64,000 bases of DNA from Burkholderia sp. TSV86 (GCF_001522865.1 NZ_LOWB01000047.1:1-64000); one strand, 5' to 3'; shown: positions 28,104 to 38,436, counted from the first letter of the stretch. A program made the numbers and translations. Notes: generated by a model not told the origin, from the letters alone.

Positions 28104-29138
28104 TCAGAACGTGTAGCCGACTTCGGCCGTTTTGTCTTCGAGTTCGTCGAGCAGCTTCGCGAACGGCGCGAGCGGCCGGTAGCGCAGCGCGACCTTGCGC
28201 GCATAACCGATGAAGCGCGGCAGATCGGCGAGATAGTGCGGCTTGCCGTCGCGATAATTGATTCGCGCAAACAGGCCGAGGATCTTGATGTGCCGCTGCA
28301 GCCCGATCCATTCGAGCTGCCGGTAGAACTCGCCGAAATCCGGCTCGACGGGCAGCCCGGCCTTCTTCGCCTGCTCCCAGTAATACGCAAAGCAGTCGAG
28401 CTCGAATGCCTCGTCCCAACTGATGAACGCATCGCGCAGCAGCGACACGACATCATATGTGAGCGGCCCGTGCACGGCGTCCTGGAAGTCGAGCACGCCG
28501 GGGTTCGGTTGCGCGACCATCAGGTTGCGGGGCATGAAATCGCGCAGCATGTAGCCTTGTGGCTGCGCGGCCGCGCTTGCGATCAGCAGCGCGAACGTGC
28601 GATCGAGCACGCCGCGCGAGCGCTCGTCGAGCGTTTTGCCGAGATGCCGGCCGATATACCACTCGGGCATCAGTTCCATCTCGCGGCGCAGGAACGCTTC
28701 ATCGAACGGCGGCAGCACGCCTTCGCGCGTCGCGCGCTGCCAGCGGATCAGCGTGTCGAGCGCATCGCGCATCAGCGGCCGCGCGGCGGCAGGCGCGGCG
28801 GGGTCGAGCACCGAGATGTACGGCTGCGAGCCCAGATCGCTGACGAGCATGAAGCCCGCGTCGAAATCGTGCTCGAGCACTTTCGGCACGTGCACGCCGG
28901 CGGCGTCGAGCAGTTGCGCGATCTGCACGAATTCCCGGCATTTCTCGGGCGGCGGCGCGTCGACCGCGATCACGGTGCCGCCTGGCGCGGCGGCGGCCGA
29001 GACACGGAAATAGCGGCGAAAGCCCGCGTCCGACGAGGCGGGGGCGAGCGTCGCGAGGTCGAGCGCGTAACGGTCGGCGAATGGGGTAAGCCAGGCGGTG
29101 AGGAGCGTGAGGCGAGGGTCGGCGGCGTGCGGCGTCAT
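28104..29138 (-). CDS. amgK: N-acetylmuramate/N-acetylglucosamine kinase (AmgK)
   Basis: A 344-residue aminoglycoside-phosphotransferase-fold kinase. It has SSDAGFRRYFRVSA at the nucleotide loop, FMLVSDLGSQPYISVL, the Brenner-type catalytic loop MLRDFMPRNLMV, and the metal site GVLDFQDAVHGPLTYDVVSL. AmgK phosphorylates the anomeric carbon of MurNAc or GlcNAc during cell-wall recycling and feeds MurU just downstream. It is divergent from lptD across ~215 bp, the same arrangement as in Pseudomonas. I chose ATG 29138; longer frames run into the intergenic region. Confidence 0.9.
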   Translation of the reverse strand: MTPHAADPRLTLLTAWLTPFADRYALDLATLAPASSDAGFRRYFRVSAAAAPGGTVIAVDAPPPEKCREFVQIAQLLDAAGVHVPKVLEHDFDAGFMLVSDLGSQPYISVLDPAAPAAARPLMRDALDTLIRWQRATREGVLPPFDEAFLRREMELMPEWYIGRHLGKTLDERSRGVLDRTFALLIASAAAQPQGYMLRDFMPRNLMVAQPNPGVLDFQDAVHGPLTYDVVSLLRDAFISWDEAFELDCFAYYWEQAKKAGLPVEPDFGEFYRQLEWIGLQRHIKILGLFARINYRDGKPHYLADLPRFIGYARKVALRYRPLAPFAKLLDELEDKTAEVGYTF

Positions 29139-29168
29139 TGAAAGTCGGGAAGGGGGAACGTCTTGCCA

Positions 29169-29174
29169 TATAAT
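29169..29174 (+). promoter_or_regulatory. -10 element (TATAAT) in the amgK/lptD divergent region
   Basis: CATATAATAC gives a perfect TATAAT on the plus strand, and the overlapping minus-strand TATTAT could serve amgK. No convincing -35 is visible on either strand. The region around it is the most AT-rich part of the gap. Confidence 0.45.
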
Positions 29175-29352
29175 ACCCCACGACTTTTTTGACGCGTCCC
29201 GTATCAATTCCTGCTGGCGCGGGCCGGCCGCCCGCAAAGCCGATCGTTTTTGCCCGTTCCCCCCGGTATGCGCGAAGCCGCAGTCACGGTTCGATTGCGC
29301 GGGTGGCGGTATGCGGGCCGGATATTGACACGGACGATTCGCCGAACGATAG

Positions 29353-31716
29353 ATGCCGCCTAAACCGAAATTCCCGCTCGTTCCAGCCTGCGATGCCGCC
29401 CCGCGCAAAAAGCGGCTCGCGGCCGCGCTTTTGGCCGTACCGGGCCTCGTGCCGGTGGTGTCGCAGGCCCAGCTTTCGGGCGCCGCGGCCGAGCCGCAGC
29501 CGCTCGGTTCGCCGTGGGATCTGCGCCTCGCGCCGCAACTCACCGAACATTCGCAAAATGAGCACGGCAAGCCCGCGGCGTTCGTGCTGGCCGATCACGC
29601 GAGCGGCACGGCCGACCAGGATCTCGCCGCGAAGGGCTCGGCCGAGATCCGCAAGGGCAATGCGGTCGTCAAGGCGGACGCGATCCACTACGACGAGGAC
29701 ACGGACCTCGCCGACGCCTACGGCAAGGTGACGGTGTCCAACGGCGGCGCGACGTTCACGGGCCCCGAGGCGCACCTGAAGGTAGAGGCGAACCAGGGCT
29801 ACATGACGACGCCGAAATACCATTTCGCGGCGACGGGCGGCTCGGGGAGCGCGGAGCGCGTGCAGTTGCTCGACGGCGAGCGCTCGGTGTTTACGAACGG
29901 CACCTATACTGGCTGCCAGTGCGCAACCCATCCGGCGTGGTACATCAAGGGCAGCGAATTCGATTTCGATACGGGCGCGGACGAAGGCGTCGCGAAAAAC
30001 GGCGTGCTGTTCTTCCAGGGCGTGCCGCTTTTCGGCAGTCCGTGGCTCGCGTTCCCACTGTCGGGCAACCGCCGCAGCGGCTTCTTGCCGCCCACGTTTT
30101 CGCTCGGCTCGACGAACGGCTTCGAATTCTCGCTGCCGTACTACTTCAACATCGCGCCGAACCGCGATCTGACGTTGACGCCGCGCGTCATCTCGAAGCG
30201 CGGCGTGTTCACGCAGGCGACGTTCCGCTATCTGTCGACGAACTACGCCGGCACGCTGACGGGCGAATTCCTGCCGGACGACCGGATCGAGAATCGCAAC
30301 CGCTATGCGCTCTACTGGCAGCACCAGCAGAATTTCGGCCACGGCTTCGGCGGCTACATCAACTACAACAAGGTCTCGGACAACACGTATCCGGGTAACT
30401 TCGGTTCGACGAACCAGTTCCTGAGCGGCGTTCAGACGGTGTACCAGCAGGAGGCCGGCCTCACGTACAACAACGGGCCGTGGTCCGTGCTCGGGCGTTA
30501 CCAGCACTGGCAGACGCTCGCGCCGTCGATCGCGCCGTATGGCCGCGAGCCGCAGTTGAACGTGAAGTACACGAAATACAATGTCGGCGGCTTCGACTTC
30601 GGCGCGGAAGCCGATTATTCGCGCTTCAGGATCACGACGTCCGACATGCGCGAAGGCGACCGCGTGATGTTCAACCCGTACATTTCCTACGGGCTGTACG
30701 GACCCGGTTACTTCGTCGTTCCGAAGGCGCAGTTGCACATCGCGTCATACGATCTGACCAACACCACGGGCGGCGTTCCCGGCCAGCCGAAGCGTTTCAC
30801 GTACTCGATCCCGACCTTCAGCCTCGATACGGGGCTCGTGTTCGACCGCTCGGTGCGCCTGTTCGGCCAGGATTACATCCAGACGCTCGAGCCGCGGCTG
30901 TACTACGTGTACACGCCGTACCGGAACCAGCAGGACGCGCCGCTCTTCGACACCGCGGATTCGGACTTCGGGCTCGCCGAGATCTTCACACCGAACACCT
31001 TCGTCGGCAACGACCGGATCGCCGACGCGAACCGCTTGACGGCCGCGCTGACCACCCGTTTCATCAACGCCAAGACAGGCGACGAGCGTGCGCGCTTCGT
31101 GATCGCGCAGCAGTACTATTTCACCGATCAGCGCGTGACGCTGGGCTCGACGCCGGCAATGGCCGGCCAGGCACGGCATTCGGACCTGGTTCTCGGCGCG
31201 TCGGTGAAGCTCGGCGCGGGTTTCGCGTCGGAAACCGCGTTCCAGTACAACGCCGACAACGGCCAGCTCGTCAAGTCGAGCGTCGGCTTCGGCTTCAGCC
31301 CTGGCGAGCGCCGCGTGATCAACGTCGGCTACCGCTATACGCGCCAGAACCCGACGCTGTCGCTCGAGCCGATCAACCAGTTCCTGGTGTCCGCGCAGTG
31401 GCCGCTCACACGCCGGCTCTATGCGGTCGGCCGCTTCAATTACGATCTCGCGTCGAGCCGGGTTGTCGACGGTCTCGTCGGCTTCCAGTACGATGCCGAC
31501 TGCTGGGCGTTGGGCGTCGGGATTCAGCGCTACGCGAACGGCGTGAACACGTCGAATCAGCAGACGTCGGCGACCCGCGTATTAGCGCAACTCGTGCTCA
31601 AGGGGCTGACGAGCGTCGATAACGGCCTGATCGCCGCGTTCAAGACGGGCGTGCAGGGATACACGCCGCTGCCAAGCGCGCCGCCGCCGCTGTCGCGCTT
31701 CAGCAATTACGATTAA
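29353..31716 (+). CDS. lptD: LPS-assembly protein LptD
   Basis: A 787-residue outer-membrane protein. A signal peptide ends near residue 39 (LVPVVSQA). An N-terminal OstA/LptA-like beta-jellyroll follows (about 80-180: [20 protein letters not shown]). The large LptD barrel begins near 250 ([20 protein letters not shown]). With LptE it inserts LPS into the outer leaflet. Mature cysteines are C188 and C190 (CQC) and C717 (DADCWALG), fewer than the four used for interdomain disulfides in E. coli. It heads lptD-surA-pdxA-rsmA, a conserved proteobacterial order. Confidence 0.96.
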   Translation: MPPKPKFPLVPACDAAPRKKRLAAALLAVPGLVPVVSQAQLSGAAAEPQPLGSPWDLRLAPQLTEHSQNEHGKPAAFVLADHASGTADQDLAAKGSAEIRKGNAVVKADAIHYDEDTDLADAYGKVTVSNGGATFTGPEAHLKVEANQGYMTTPKYHFAATGGSGSAERVQLLDGERSVFTNGTYTGCQCATHPAWYIKGSEFDFDTGADEGVAKNGVLFFQGVPLFGSPWLAFPLSGNRRSGFLPPTFSLGSTNGFEFSLPYYFNIAPNRDLTLTPRVISKRGVFTQATFRYLSTNYAGTLTGEFLPDDRIENRNRYALYWQHQQNFGHGFGGYINYNKVSDNTYPGNFGSTNQFLSGVQTVYQQEAGLTYNNGPWSVLGRYQHWQTLAPSIAPYGREPQLNVKYTKYNVGGFDFGAEADYSRFRITTSDMREGDRVMFNPYISYGLYGPGYFVVPKAQLHIASYDLTNTTGGVPGQPKRFTYSIPTFSLDTGLVFDRSVRLFGQDYIQTLEPRLYYVYTPYRNQQDAPLFDTADSDFGLAEIFTPNTFVGNDRIADANRLTAALTTRFINAKTGDERARFVIAQQYYFTDQRVTLGSTPAMAGQARHSDLVLGASVKLGAGFASETAFQYNADNGQLVKSSVGFGFSPGERRVINVGYRYTRQNPTLSLEPINQFLVSAQWPLTRRLYAVGRFNYDLASSRVVDGLVGFQYDADCWALGVGIQRYANGVNTSNQQTSATRVLAQLVLKGLTSVDNGLIAAFKTGVQGYTPLPSAPPPLSRFSNYD

Positions 31717-31771
31717 TCGCCGAATAAGCGGCGTCGCGGTGCAGCCCGCTTTCAATGGAGTACCAGTGGCA

Positions 31772-33118
31772 ATGAAGAAAACCCTTCGCTTCGCGGCTGT
31801 CGCGTCCGGTCTGGTCGCGTCGCTGATCACGGTCGCGCCCGCGTTTGCGCAGGCGCTGAGCACGCAGGGGGCGTCGCTCGCCGACGAGGTGGTGGCCGTC
31901 GTCAACAACGACGTGATCACGGGGCGCGAGCTTGACCAGCGCACCGGCCTGATCGCGCGGCGCCTGCAGCAGCAGAACGCGCCCGTGCCGGCCGCCGACC
32001 AGTTGCGCGCGCAGGTGCTGAACCAGATGGTGCTCGAGCGGATTCAGATCCAGCGCGCGAAGGACGATGGCATCGTGGTCGACAACGCGTCCGTGCAGTC
32101 GACGCTGCAACGGCTCGCGGCTGCGAACAACATGCCGCTCGACCAGTACCGCGCGCGCATCGAGGCGCAGGGCGTGCCGTGGGACGTGTTCACGCGCGAC
32201 GCGCGCACCGAGCTGCTGCTGTCGAAGTTGCGCGAGAAGGAAGTTGATAGCAAGATCACCGTGTCGGACGCGGAAGTGGCGAGCTATATCGCGAGCCAGC
32301 GCGGCCCGAACGCGGGTTCGCAGCAGGATCTGCGGCTCGAGCACATCTTCGTGAAGGCGCCTGCCAATGCGCCGCAGGCCGAGATCGATGCCGCGCAGAA
32401 GAAGGCGGAGGGCTTGCTGTCGCAGGCGCTCGCGTCGGGCGCGAACTTCGAGCGGCTCGCGAAGAGCAGCTCGGAAGCCGACGATGCGAAAAAGGGCGGT
32501 GATCTCGGCTTCAAGGCGCCGGCCTCGCTGCCGCAGGATGTCGTCGATGCGGCGTCGAAGCTGCGTCCCGGCCAGGTCAACCCGACCTTGATCCGCGTGC
32601 CCGACGGCTTCGAGATCGTGCGTCTCGTCGAGCGTCGCGCAAGCCAAAACCCGGCCGCGTCGTCGAAGATCGTGCAGACGCATGTGCGGCACATCCTGCT
32701 GCGCGTTGGCGAAGGCAAGTCGGAATCGCAGGCGCGCCAGCAGTTGGTCGAGATCCGTAAGCAGATCGAGGCGGGAGGGGATTTCGAGAAGTTCGCGCGA
32801 ACCTATTCGCAGGACGGTTCGGCCTCGCAAGGCGGCGATCTCGGCTGGATCAGCCCAGGCGAAACCGTGCCGGAATTCGAGCGGGCGATGAACGCGCTCG
32901 GCGACAACCAGGTCAGCAATCCGGTGCGCACCGAGTACGGCTATCACCTGATCCAGGTGCTCGGCCGCCGCGACGCGGAAGGCTCCGTGCAGCAGCAAAT
33001 GGACATCGCGCGTCAGGCGATCGGCCAGCGTAAGGCCGAACAGGCTTACGCGGACTGGCTGCGCGAGCTGCGTGATTCGTCTTACGTGCAGATCAAGCTG
33101 CCGGTCACGCAGCAATAA
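31772..33118 (+). CDS. surA: Periplasmic chaperone / peptidyl-prolyl isomerase SurA
   Basis: A 448-residue periplasmic chaperone. A signal peptide ends at PAFAQ (about residue 25). The SurA N-domain follows ([20 protein letters not shown]), then two parvulin domains. These start near residues 185 ([17 protein letters not shown]) and 300 ([16 protein letters not shown]), each with GGDLG. SurA escorts outer-membrane barrel proteins, including LptD, which is encoded 55 nt upstream. I chose ATG 31772 because it begins the signal peptide; a GTG at 31766 is an equally spaced alternative. Confidence 0.95.
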   Translation: MKKTLRFAAVASGLVASLITVAPAFAQALSTQGASLADEVVAVVNNDVITGRELDQRTGLIARRLQQQNAPVPAADQLRAQVLNQMVLERIQIQRAKDDGIVVDNASVQSTLQRLAAANNMPLDQYRARIEAQGVPWDVFTRDARTELLLSKLREKEVDSKITVSDAEVASYIASQRGPNAGSQQDLRLEHIFVKAPANAPQAEIDAAQKKAEGLLSQALASGANFERLAKSSSEADDAKKGGDLGFKAPASLPQDVVDAASKLRPGQVNPTLIRVPDGFEIVRLVERRASQNPAASSKIVQTHVRHILLRVGEGKSESQARQQLVEIRKQIEAGGDFEKFARTYSQDGSASQGGDLGWISPGETVPEFERAMNALGDNQVSNPVRTEYGYHLIQVLGRRDAEGSVQQQMDIARQAIGQRKAEQAYADWLRELRDSSYVQIKLPVTQQ

Positions 33119-33141
33119 GCCCGTTTGCCGCGAAGCCCGTC

Positions 33142-34272
33142 ATGTCGACCCCGGCACAACCGCTCAGCATCGCGATCACGACGGGCGAGCCCGCCGGCGT
33201 CGGTCCCGAGCTGACGGCGCTGGCACTTGCCGGCGCGGCCGAGCGCTGGCCCGATGCACGTTTCACTGTGCTTGGCGACGCGGATTTGCTTGCCGCTCGC
33301 GCGGGCGCGGTTGGCGTCGATTGGACACAAGCCGCGGCGCTGGGCGGGCGCGAAGCCGTGGGCGGCACGCCGCCGCGCGCGGCCGATGCGCGCCACGGGC
33401 CGGCCGCCGGCGGCGCGAATGCGGCGGGCGCGTCTGCCGCGCCAGTACACGCCGCACCGGATGCCTGCGTGATTGGCTCATCCGTGGAAATCAGGCATCG
33501 CGCGCTTGCCGTGCCGGCCGAAGCGGGCAAGCTGAATCCGGCGAACGGGCGCTACGTGCTTGATCTGCTCGACGTTGCGATCGACGGCGCGCTCACCGGC
33601 AAGTTCGACGCGATCGTCACGGCGCCGCTGCAAAAGAGCACGATCAACGACGCGGGCGTGCCGTTTACCGGCCACACCGAATATCTGGCCGAGCGCACGC
33701 GCACGCCGCAGGTGGTGATGATGCTCGCCGGCACGGGCGAGCGGGCGCTGCGCGTCGCGCTTGCGACGACCCATCTGCCGCTCAAGGACGTATCGGCCGC
33801 GTTGAGTATCGACGGCCTCGTCGGCACGCTCGGCATCATCGATCGCGATCTGCGCCGCGGATTCGGCATTGCCGCGCCGCGCATCCTGGTGACGGGCGTC
33901 AATCCGCATGCAGGCGAGAACGGCTATCTGGGCCGCGAGGAGATCGACGTGATCGAGCCGGCGATCGCGCGCGCGCGCGCGGCGGGTATCGACGCGCGCG
34001 GCCCGTACCCGGCCGACACGCTGTTTCAGCCGCGCCACCTCGAACACGCGGATTGCGTGCTCGCGATGTTCCACGATCAGGGCTTGCCGGTTCTCAAGTA
34101 TGCGACGTTCGGCGAAGGCGTGAATATCACGCTCGGGCTGCCGATCGTGCGCACATCGGTCGATCACGGCACTGCGCTCGATCTGGCGGGCACCGGCCGT
34201 GCCGATTGCGGCAGCCTCGTCGCGGCGATCGACGCCGCGGTGACGATCGCGCGCCATCGGCGCGCGGGCTGA
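33142..34272 (+). CDS. pdxA: 4-hydroxythreonine-4-phosphate dehydrogenase PdxA
   Basis: A 376-residue PdxA, which oxidises 4-phosphohydroxy-threonine in vitamin B6 synthesis. It has [18 protein letters not shown] at the N-terminus and metal-ligand regions [35 protein letters not shown] and [18 protein letters not shown]. Compared with the usual ~330 residues it carries an extra stretch of roughly 45 residues (about 65-112), rich in Ala, Gly and Pro ([19 protein letters not shown]). The stretch separates two core strands and is probably a surface loop. It is 23 nt downstream of surA. Confidence 0.94.
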   Translation: MSTPAQPLSIAITTGEPAGVGPELTALALAGAAERWPDARFTVLGDADLLAARAGAVGVDWTQAAALGGREAVGGTPPRAADARHGPAAGGANAAGASAAPVHAAPDACVIGSSVEIRHRALAVPAEAGKLNPANGRYVLDLLDVAIDGALTGKFDAIVTAPLQKSTINDAGVPFTGHTEYLAERTRTPQVVMMLAGTGERALRVALATTHLPLKDVSAALSIDGLVGTLGIIDRDLRRGFGIAAPRILVTGVNPHAGENGYLGREEIDVIEPAIARARAAGIDARGPYPADTLFQPRHLEHADCVLAMFHDQGLPVLKYATFGEGVNITLGLPIVRTSVDHGTALDLAGTGRADCGSLVAAIDAAVTIARHRRAG

Positions 34273-34343
34273 TCGGCGAACCGAACCGGCGCGGCTTGGG
34301 CCGCGCACTGAATTTCACGCGTCATCCGTTTTTCTATCTTTCG

Positions 34344-35183
34344 ATGTCGAACAGCAGACAGCACCAAGGACACTTCGCGCGCAAGCGCTTCGGGCAGAAC
34401 TTTCTCGTCGATCACGGCGTGATCGACGCGATCGTCGCGGCGATTCGCCCCGAGCGCGGCGAACAAATGGTCGAGATCGGGCCGGGGCTCGGCGCGCTGA
34501 CGGGCCCCGTGATCGCGCGGCTCGCGACGCCCGAATCGCCGCTGCACGCGGTCGAACTCGATCGCGATTTGATCGACCGGCTCAAGCAGCGCTTCGGCGA
34601 CCTGCTCGAACTGCATGCCGGCGACGCGCTCGCATTCGATTTCGGCTCGCTCGCACGCGCGGATGCGCTGCCGGGCAAGGCGTCGTTGCGGATCATCGGC
34701 AACTTGCCGTACAACATTTCGAGCCCGCTGCTGTTTCATCTGATGTCGTTCGCGAACGTCGTGATCGATCAGCACTTCATGTTGCAGAGCGAGGTGGTCG
34801 AACGGATGGTGGCCGAGCCGGGTACGAAGGCGTTCAGCAGGCTGTCGGTGATGCTGCAGTACCGCTATGTGATGGACAAGCTGATCGATGTGCCGCCAGA
34901 GTCGTTTCAGCCGCCTCCGAAGGTTGACTCGGCGATCGTGCGGATGATTCCGCATGCGCCGCACGAATTGGCGGCCGTCGATCCCGCCGTGCTGGGCGCC
35001 GTGGTGACGGCCGCGTTCTCGCAGCGCCGCAAGATGCTGCGTAATACGCTCGGCGAATACCGCGACTCGGTGGATTTCGATGCGCTCGGCTTCGATCTTT
35101 CGCGCCGCGCGGAGGATGTCAGCGTCGATGAGTATGTGTGCGTCGCGCAGGCGCTCGAGAAGCGGCGGCGCGCCAGCGAGTGA
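34344..35183 (+). CDS. rsmA: 16S rRNA dimethyladenosine transferase RsmA (KsgA)
   Basis: A 279-residue rRNA adenine dimethylase. It has [20 protein letters not shown], motif [17 protein letters not shown], the catalytic [15 protein letters not shown], and the C-terminal [15 protein letters not shown]. It dimethylates two adenosines near the 3' end of 16S rRNA. It is the last gene of the lptD group. ATG 34344 gives the family length; upstream codons overlap pdxA only as shadow. Confidence 0.97.
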   Translation: MSNSRQHQGHFARKRFGQNFLVDHGVIDAIVAAIRPERGEQMVEIGPGLGALTGPVIARLATPESPLHAVELDRDLIDRLKQRFGDLLELHAGDALAFDFGSLARADALPGKASLRIIGNLPYNISSPLLFHLMSFANVVIDQHFMLQSEVVERMVAEPGTKAFSRLSVMLQYRYVMDKLIDVPPESFQPPPKVDSAIVRMIPHAPHELAAVDPAVLGAVVTAAFSQRRKMLRNTLGEYRDSVDFDALGFDLSRRAEDVSVDEYVCVAQALEKRRRASE

Positions 35184-35296
35184 CGGCGTGTGCGCCGGCG
35201 TGGTCGGCGATGCGCGGATGGATCGCCGCGGCGGGATGCAGGGTCGCGGTCCGCACGCCGCCGATATCGGCGGCGGGGCGCACACGGCACGAGCGC

Positions 35297-35328
35297 AAAA
35301 AAACGCGGCCCGTCATCGGGGGCCGCGT
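35297..35328 (-). terminator. Intrinsic terminator for the small secreted-protein gene (minus strand)
   Basis: Read on the minus strand, ACGCGGCC and GGCCGCGT form an 8-bp stem with a 10-nt loop, followed by a run of T (plus-strand A at 35297-35303). It lies about 50 nt after the stop of the leftward gene at 35381. Confidence 0.8.
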
Positions 35329-35380
35329 ATTAGAACCGCGTTAAATCAGCCGGGGAAACGTCGGCCGCGCGCAAGCGGCG

Positions 35381-35812
35381 TTACGCTCCCTTCAACGGCA
35401 CAACGGCGTTGCGATTCAGATAACGCAGAATATCGTCGAAGCTGACCGCGCCTTTTTTCTGTTCGTCGATTGCGTCGAAATGATCGGCGGCCCATCCCCA
35501 GCCGCTGTTGCTTGCCGCTGCCTTCGTCAGCAGATGGGTGTTCGGGTCGGCTGCCGCATCGAACTTGGACTTCAGGTTCGTGACGATCGCATTGCCGGTG
35601 GATTCCGGCGTCTGCTCGCTCATCACCTTGCGCTCCGTCGTCGTGCGCGGCGGCCTGGCCAGATGCTCGCCGACCTTGATTGTCGCGACGTCCGCGAATG
35701 CCGCCTCCTGCGACCATGACGCGATCGGCTGCACGCCGCGGTCGAATGCATATGCCGGCGCCGTCACACCCGCGGCAAGCAGGGTCGTTACAAGAAAATC
35801 ACGCATCAACAT
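35381..35812 (-). CDS. Small secreted protein with degenerate EF-hand-like motif
   Basis: A 143-residue protein not assigned to a named family. A signal peptide ends at APAYA (about residue 22). The C-terminal third holds DHFDAIDEQKKGAVSFDDIL, which aligns with an EF-hand loop. The first Asp, the Gly at position 6, a hydrophobic residue at 8, Ser at 9 and Asp at 12 are kept, but positions 3 and 5 are Gln and Lys, so calcium binding is doubtful. ATG 35812 has GGAG 5 nt upstream. It follows the carboxypeptidase gene by 19 nt and is probably cotranscribed. Confidence 0.75.
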   Translation of the reverse strand: MLMRDFLVTTLLAAGVTAPAYAFDRGVQPIASWSQEAAFADVATIKVGEHLARPPRTTTERKVMSEQTPESTGNAIVTNLKSKFDAAADPNTHLLTKAAASNSGWGWAADHFDAIDEQKKGAVSFDDILRYLNRNAVVPLKGA

Positions 35813-35831
35813 AGTTTCTCCCATGTGCTTG

Positions 35832-37610
35832 TCAGCCGGCCTTTTGCTGTCGGGCCACGGCCGTGGCCGGCGCGCTGGCGTTATAGAACTGCCGCAGGTC
35901 GGCGCGCATCGGATCGCGCGACGCCTCGGTCAAATAAGCCATATGGCCGCCATCATATTCTTTGACCGTGATCCGCGGCGTTTGTCCCGCCGCCGGCCAC
36001 ACGCCGCCGTGCTGCAAATCGAGTTCGGTCTGGAAGAACGGCGTTACGCCGTCGTGGTAGCCGTGGATCACGAGCACCTTGACCGACGGATCGAGCGTGA
36101 GCGTTTCCGCGAGATCCGGCACGCTGCTCGGGTTCGTCGAGCCGCGGTGCGGCGCGTTCCAGTTCCAGAAATTGAACGCGATGTCGCTGCCGTAGATCTG
36201 CGTCGGGTCCTGATTCCGGTAACCGAACTGATCGAGCAGCAGCGGCTTGATCGCGCCGTAGAAGCCGGCATTTTCGTATGACGAAATATCGTACTTGATG
36301 TTTGCCGTCGTGCTTATCCGGCCGTCATACGCATTGAATTGCGCGGACGCGGCGGCGTTCGGGTAGATGGCGCTCGCGACGCTGTTGAAGAGCAGGCCGT
36401 TCGGATCGATCGCGAGCCAATCCTTCATTTGCGTGCTGGCCGGCAGGCCGGTGATCGCGCTCAGCTGCGAGATGGTCGCGGGCGGGAAATTCGACGCCGC
36501 GAGGCCGGGCGCATATTGGGCCGTCGTGAAATTGCGCAGGTAGTCCGCGTACTGCGGCTCCGTCATCACGCCGCGCGCGGTGGATTTGCCGTAGAAATCG
36601 ACGACCATCCCGACCGTCGGGAAGAAGCCTTCGCGAGCGTCTGCCTGCGTCGAAAGATAACCGTAATCCAGAATCGGCGATTGCAGCACCATGCCGCTCA
36701 GCACGATCGGCTTCGCGCCGCTCGGATCGGGCGCGTAATTGCTCGTGCCCGCCTGCACCAGCAGGTCCGCGACAATCGGCGTGCGAATGCCGCTGTACGA
36801 TTCACCGAACAGGTATTTCGGCGAGCTTTGCCGGTTGTAGCGGTTGATGTACGCGGTGATGAAATCCCGGAAGATGCCCGCGTCGGCGTCGGTGCTCCAG
36901 AAGTCCTGGTTCTTGTGCGGCGCGATCGCTTCCGAGAAGCCGCTGCCCGCGATGTCGACATAGACGAGATCGGTCTGGTCGAGCAGCGATTGCGGGTTGT
37001 CGATCAGCGGGAAGCTATCGGGAATGTTCGGGCCGGCCGGCAGATTCGGCGCGTCGATTTTCAGGCGTTTCGGCGCCCACGCACCCAGATGCATCCAGAT
37101 CGACGGCTCGCCGGGGCCGCCATTGAAGATGAACGTGACCGGGCGCTGCGCGTGCGGGATGTCGTCGCGCGTGTACGACATGTAGAAGATCGATGCCTCG
37201 GCGTCGCGCTGAGCCGGATTGTTCGGGTTCTTGGGCGCCCACGCGATCAAGTGGCCCGCGCGCGCCGTGTACTCGATCGTCTGGCCATTGATCACGGCGC
37301 GGTGATGCTTGGTGGCGGGGGTTTCGTCGACGGCGCTTTGCGCAAGGCTCGCGTTCGCGACATCGACATCCTTCGAACCGGCGCCGCCATTGGGGCCGCT
37401 CCGATAGGCCGCGCTGAGCGCCGCCTGCGGGTCCTGGTAAGCCGCGTAGCGATTGGGATCGGTGAGTGCGTGATCGGCGGGCCACACCGACGATGAGCCG
37501 GAATCATCGTCTCCACCGCATGCGGCGAGCACCGCGGTCAACAAAACGCCGAGCGACAAGCGCCAGCGAAGGGCCCCCCTTGAGGGCTGGCTATGCATTG
37601 TTTGTCTCAT
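35832..37610 (-). CDS. S10 family serine carboxypeptidase, predicted lipoprotein
   Basis: A 592-residue secreted peptidase. The N-terminus is a lipoprotein signal (LLTAVLAACGG, Cys near residue 31), followed by a short Asp/Ser linker. The S10 catalytic triad is visible: Ser in FGESYSGIRTP near residue 270, Asp in HGYHDGVTPFF near 517 and His in GGHMAYL near 555. FNGGPGEPSIWMHLGAWAPK matches the oxyanion-hole region. It should remove C-terminal residues from peptides at the envelope. A second start at 37598 is possible. Such proteins are widespread in Burkholderia but their substrates are not known. Confidence 0.9.
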   Translation of the reverse strand: MRQTMHSQPSRGALRWRLSLGVLLTAVLAACGGDDDSGSSSVWPADHALTDPNRYAAYQDPQAALSAAYRSGPNGGAGSKDVDVANASLAQSAVDETPATKHHRAVINGQTIEYTARAGHLIAWAPKNPNNPAQRDAEASIFYMSYTRDDIPHAQRPVTFIFNGGPGEPSIWMHLGAWAPKRLKIDAPNLPAGPNIPDSFPLIDNPQSLLDQTDLVYVDIAGSGFSEAIAPHKNQDFWSTDADAGIFRDFITAYINRYNRQSSPKYLFGESYSGIRTPIVADLLVQAGTSNYAPDPSGAKPIVLSGMVLQSPILDYGYLSTQADAREGFFPTVGMVVDFYGKSTARGVMTEPQYADYLRNFTTAQYAPGLAASNFPPATISQLSAITGLPASTQMKDWLAIDPNGLLFNSVASAIYPNAAASAQFNAYDGRISTTANIKYDISSYENAGFYGAIKPLLLDQFGYRNQDPTQIYGSDIAFNFWNWNAPHRGSTNPSSVPDLAETLTLDPSVKVLVIHGYHDGVTPFFQTELDLQHGGVWPAAGQTPRITVKEYDGGHMAYLTEASRDPMRADLRQFYNASAPATAVARQQKAG

Positions 37611-38004
37611 TGTTCTCTATCGATTGGATTGGGCCGCGCGCCGTCCGGGACCGCGCGGCATTTTTTTCAAGACACGACTTCGGCCTAGTCGAATCGGACG
37701 GCGATAATTGCCGTGTCCTAACTATCCGGTCAAGCGCAAACCTGATCGCAGCGCTGCAATTTTTCCGCTGGCCGGACCTGTGCGAAGCATCGTGCGCCTA
37801 TCGGAGGCGATGCGTCAATCCTAATCGACAAGCGGGCACGCGCGCAGCGTGGGCTACAGAACATTGCGCAGGCTGGGCGAAAGGTCGATGTGAGGGAGCG
37901 GAGTAAAGCGCCTGGGCGCAGCCTGCGGGGCCGGGCGCGTCAGCGGGATTCACGCGTCTCTGGTACATTCGGGCGTTCACGCAAGTCCCCATGGAGTACC
38001 CCAT
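37611..38004. other. Intergenic region between the S10 peptidase and gloA
   Basis: A 394-bp divergent gap. Near the peptidase start it contains a plus-strand terminator-like hairpin (37633-37667). It has AT-richer stretches around 37700-37770 that may hold the leftward promoter, and a TACATT about 35 nt before gloA that may be its -10. No conserved coding region is visible. Confidence 0.55.
37633..37667 (+). terminator. Orphan terminator-like hairpin, plus strand
   Basis: GCCGCGCG and CGCGCGGC pair over 8 bp around an 11-nt loop and are followed by A and seven T. No plus-strand gene ends here; the nearest gene is the leftward peptidase, starting at 37610. It could stop antisense RNA crossing the peptidase gene. 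Confidence 0.5.
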
Positions 38005-38394
38005 ATGCGTTTGCTTCACACAATGCTTCGAGTCGGCGATCTCGAGCGCTCGATCAAGTTCTACACTGAACTGCTCGGCATGAAATTGCTGCGCCGCGAC
38101 GATTATCCGGAAGGCAAGTTCACGCTTGCGTTCGTCGGCTACGGCGACGAGCGCGATCATACGGTCATCGAGCTGACCCACAATTGGGACACGAAATCGT
38201 ATGAAATCGGCACGGGTTTCGGCCATCTCGCGCTCGAGGTCGACGATGCCTACCAGGCGTGCGAGCGGATCAAGGCGCAAGGCGGCAAGGTCACGCGGGA
38301 AGCCGGCCCGATGAAGCACGGCACGACGGTGATCGCGTTCGTCGAGGATCCGGACGGCTACAAGATCGAATTCATCCAGCGCAAGCCGCACTGA
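38005..38394 (+). CDS. gloA: Lactoylglutathione lyase (glyoxalase I)
   Basis: A 129-residue metalloenzyme of the glyoxalase I family and of normal length. Metal ligands are recognisable: His in [15 protein letters not shown], Glu in TVIELTHNW, His in [13 protein letters not shown] and Glu in DGYKIEFIQ. It converts the methylglyoxal-glutathione adduct to S-lactoylglutathione. It is a single gene facing the convergent ygjP-type gene. Confidence 0.96.
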   Translation: MRLLHTMLRVGDLERSIKFYTELLGMKLLRRDDYPEGKFTLAFVGYGDERDHTVIELTHNWDTKSYEIGTGFGHLALEVDDAYQACERIKAQGGKVTREAGPMKHGTTVIAFVEDPDGYKIEFIQRKPH

Positions 38395-38436
38395 CGCGGG
38401 CCGGCTTGAACCCGGCGGCCGCGGGCCGGGTCCGGA

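Noticed and set aside
38403-38436. GC-rich inverted repeat between convergent gloA and the YgjP-like gene
   Set aside because: It can fold, but it has an imperfect stem and no T-run, so I could not call it a terminator with confidence.
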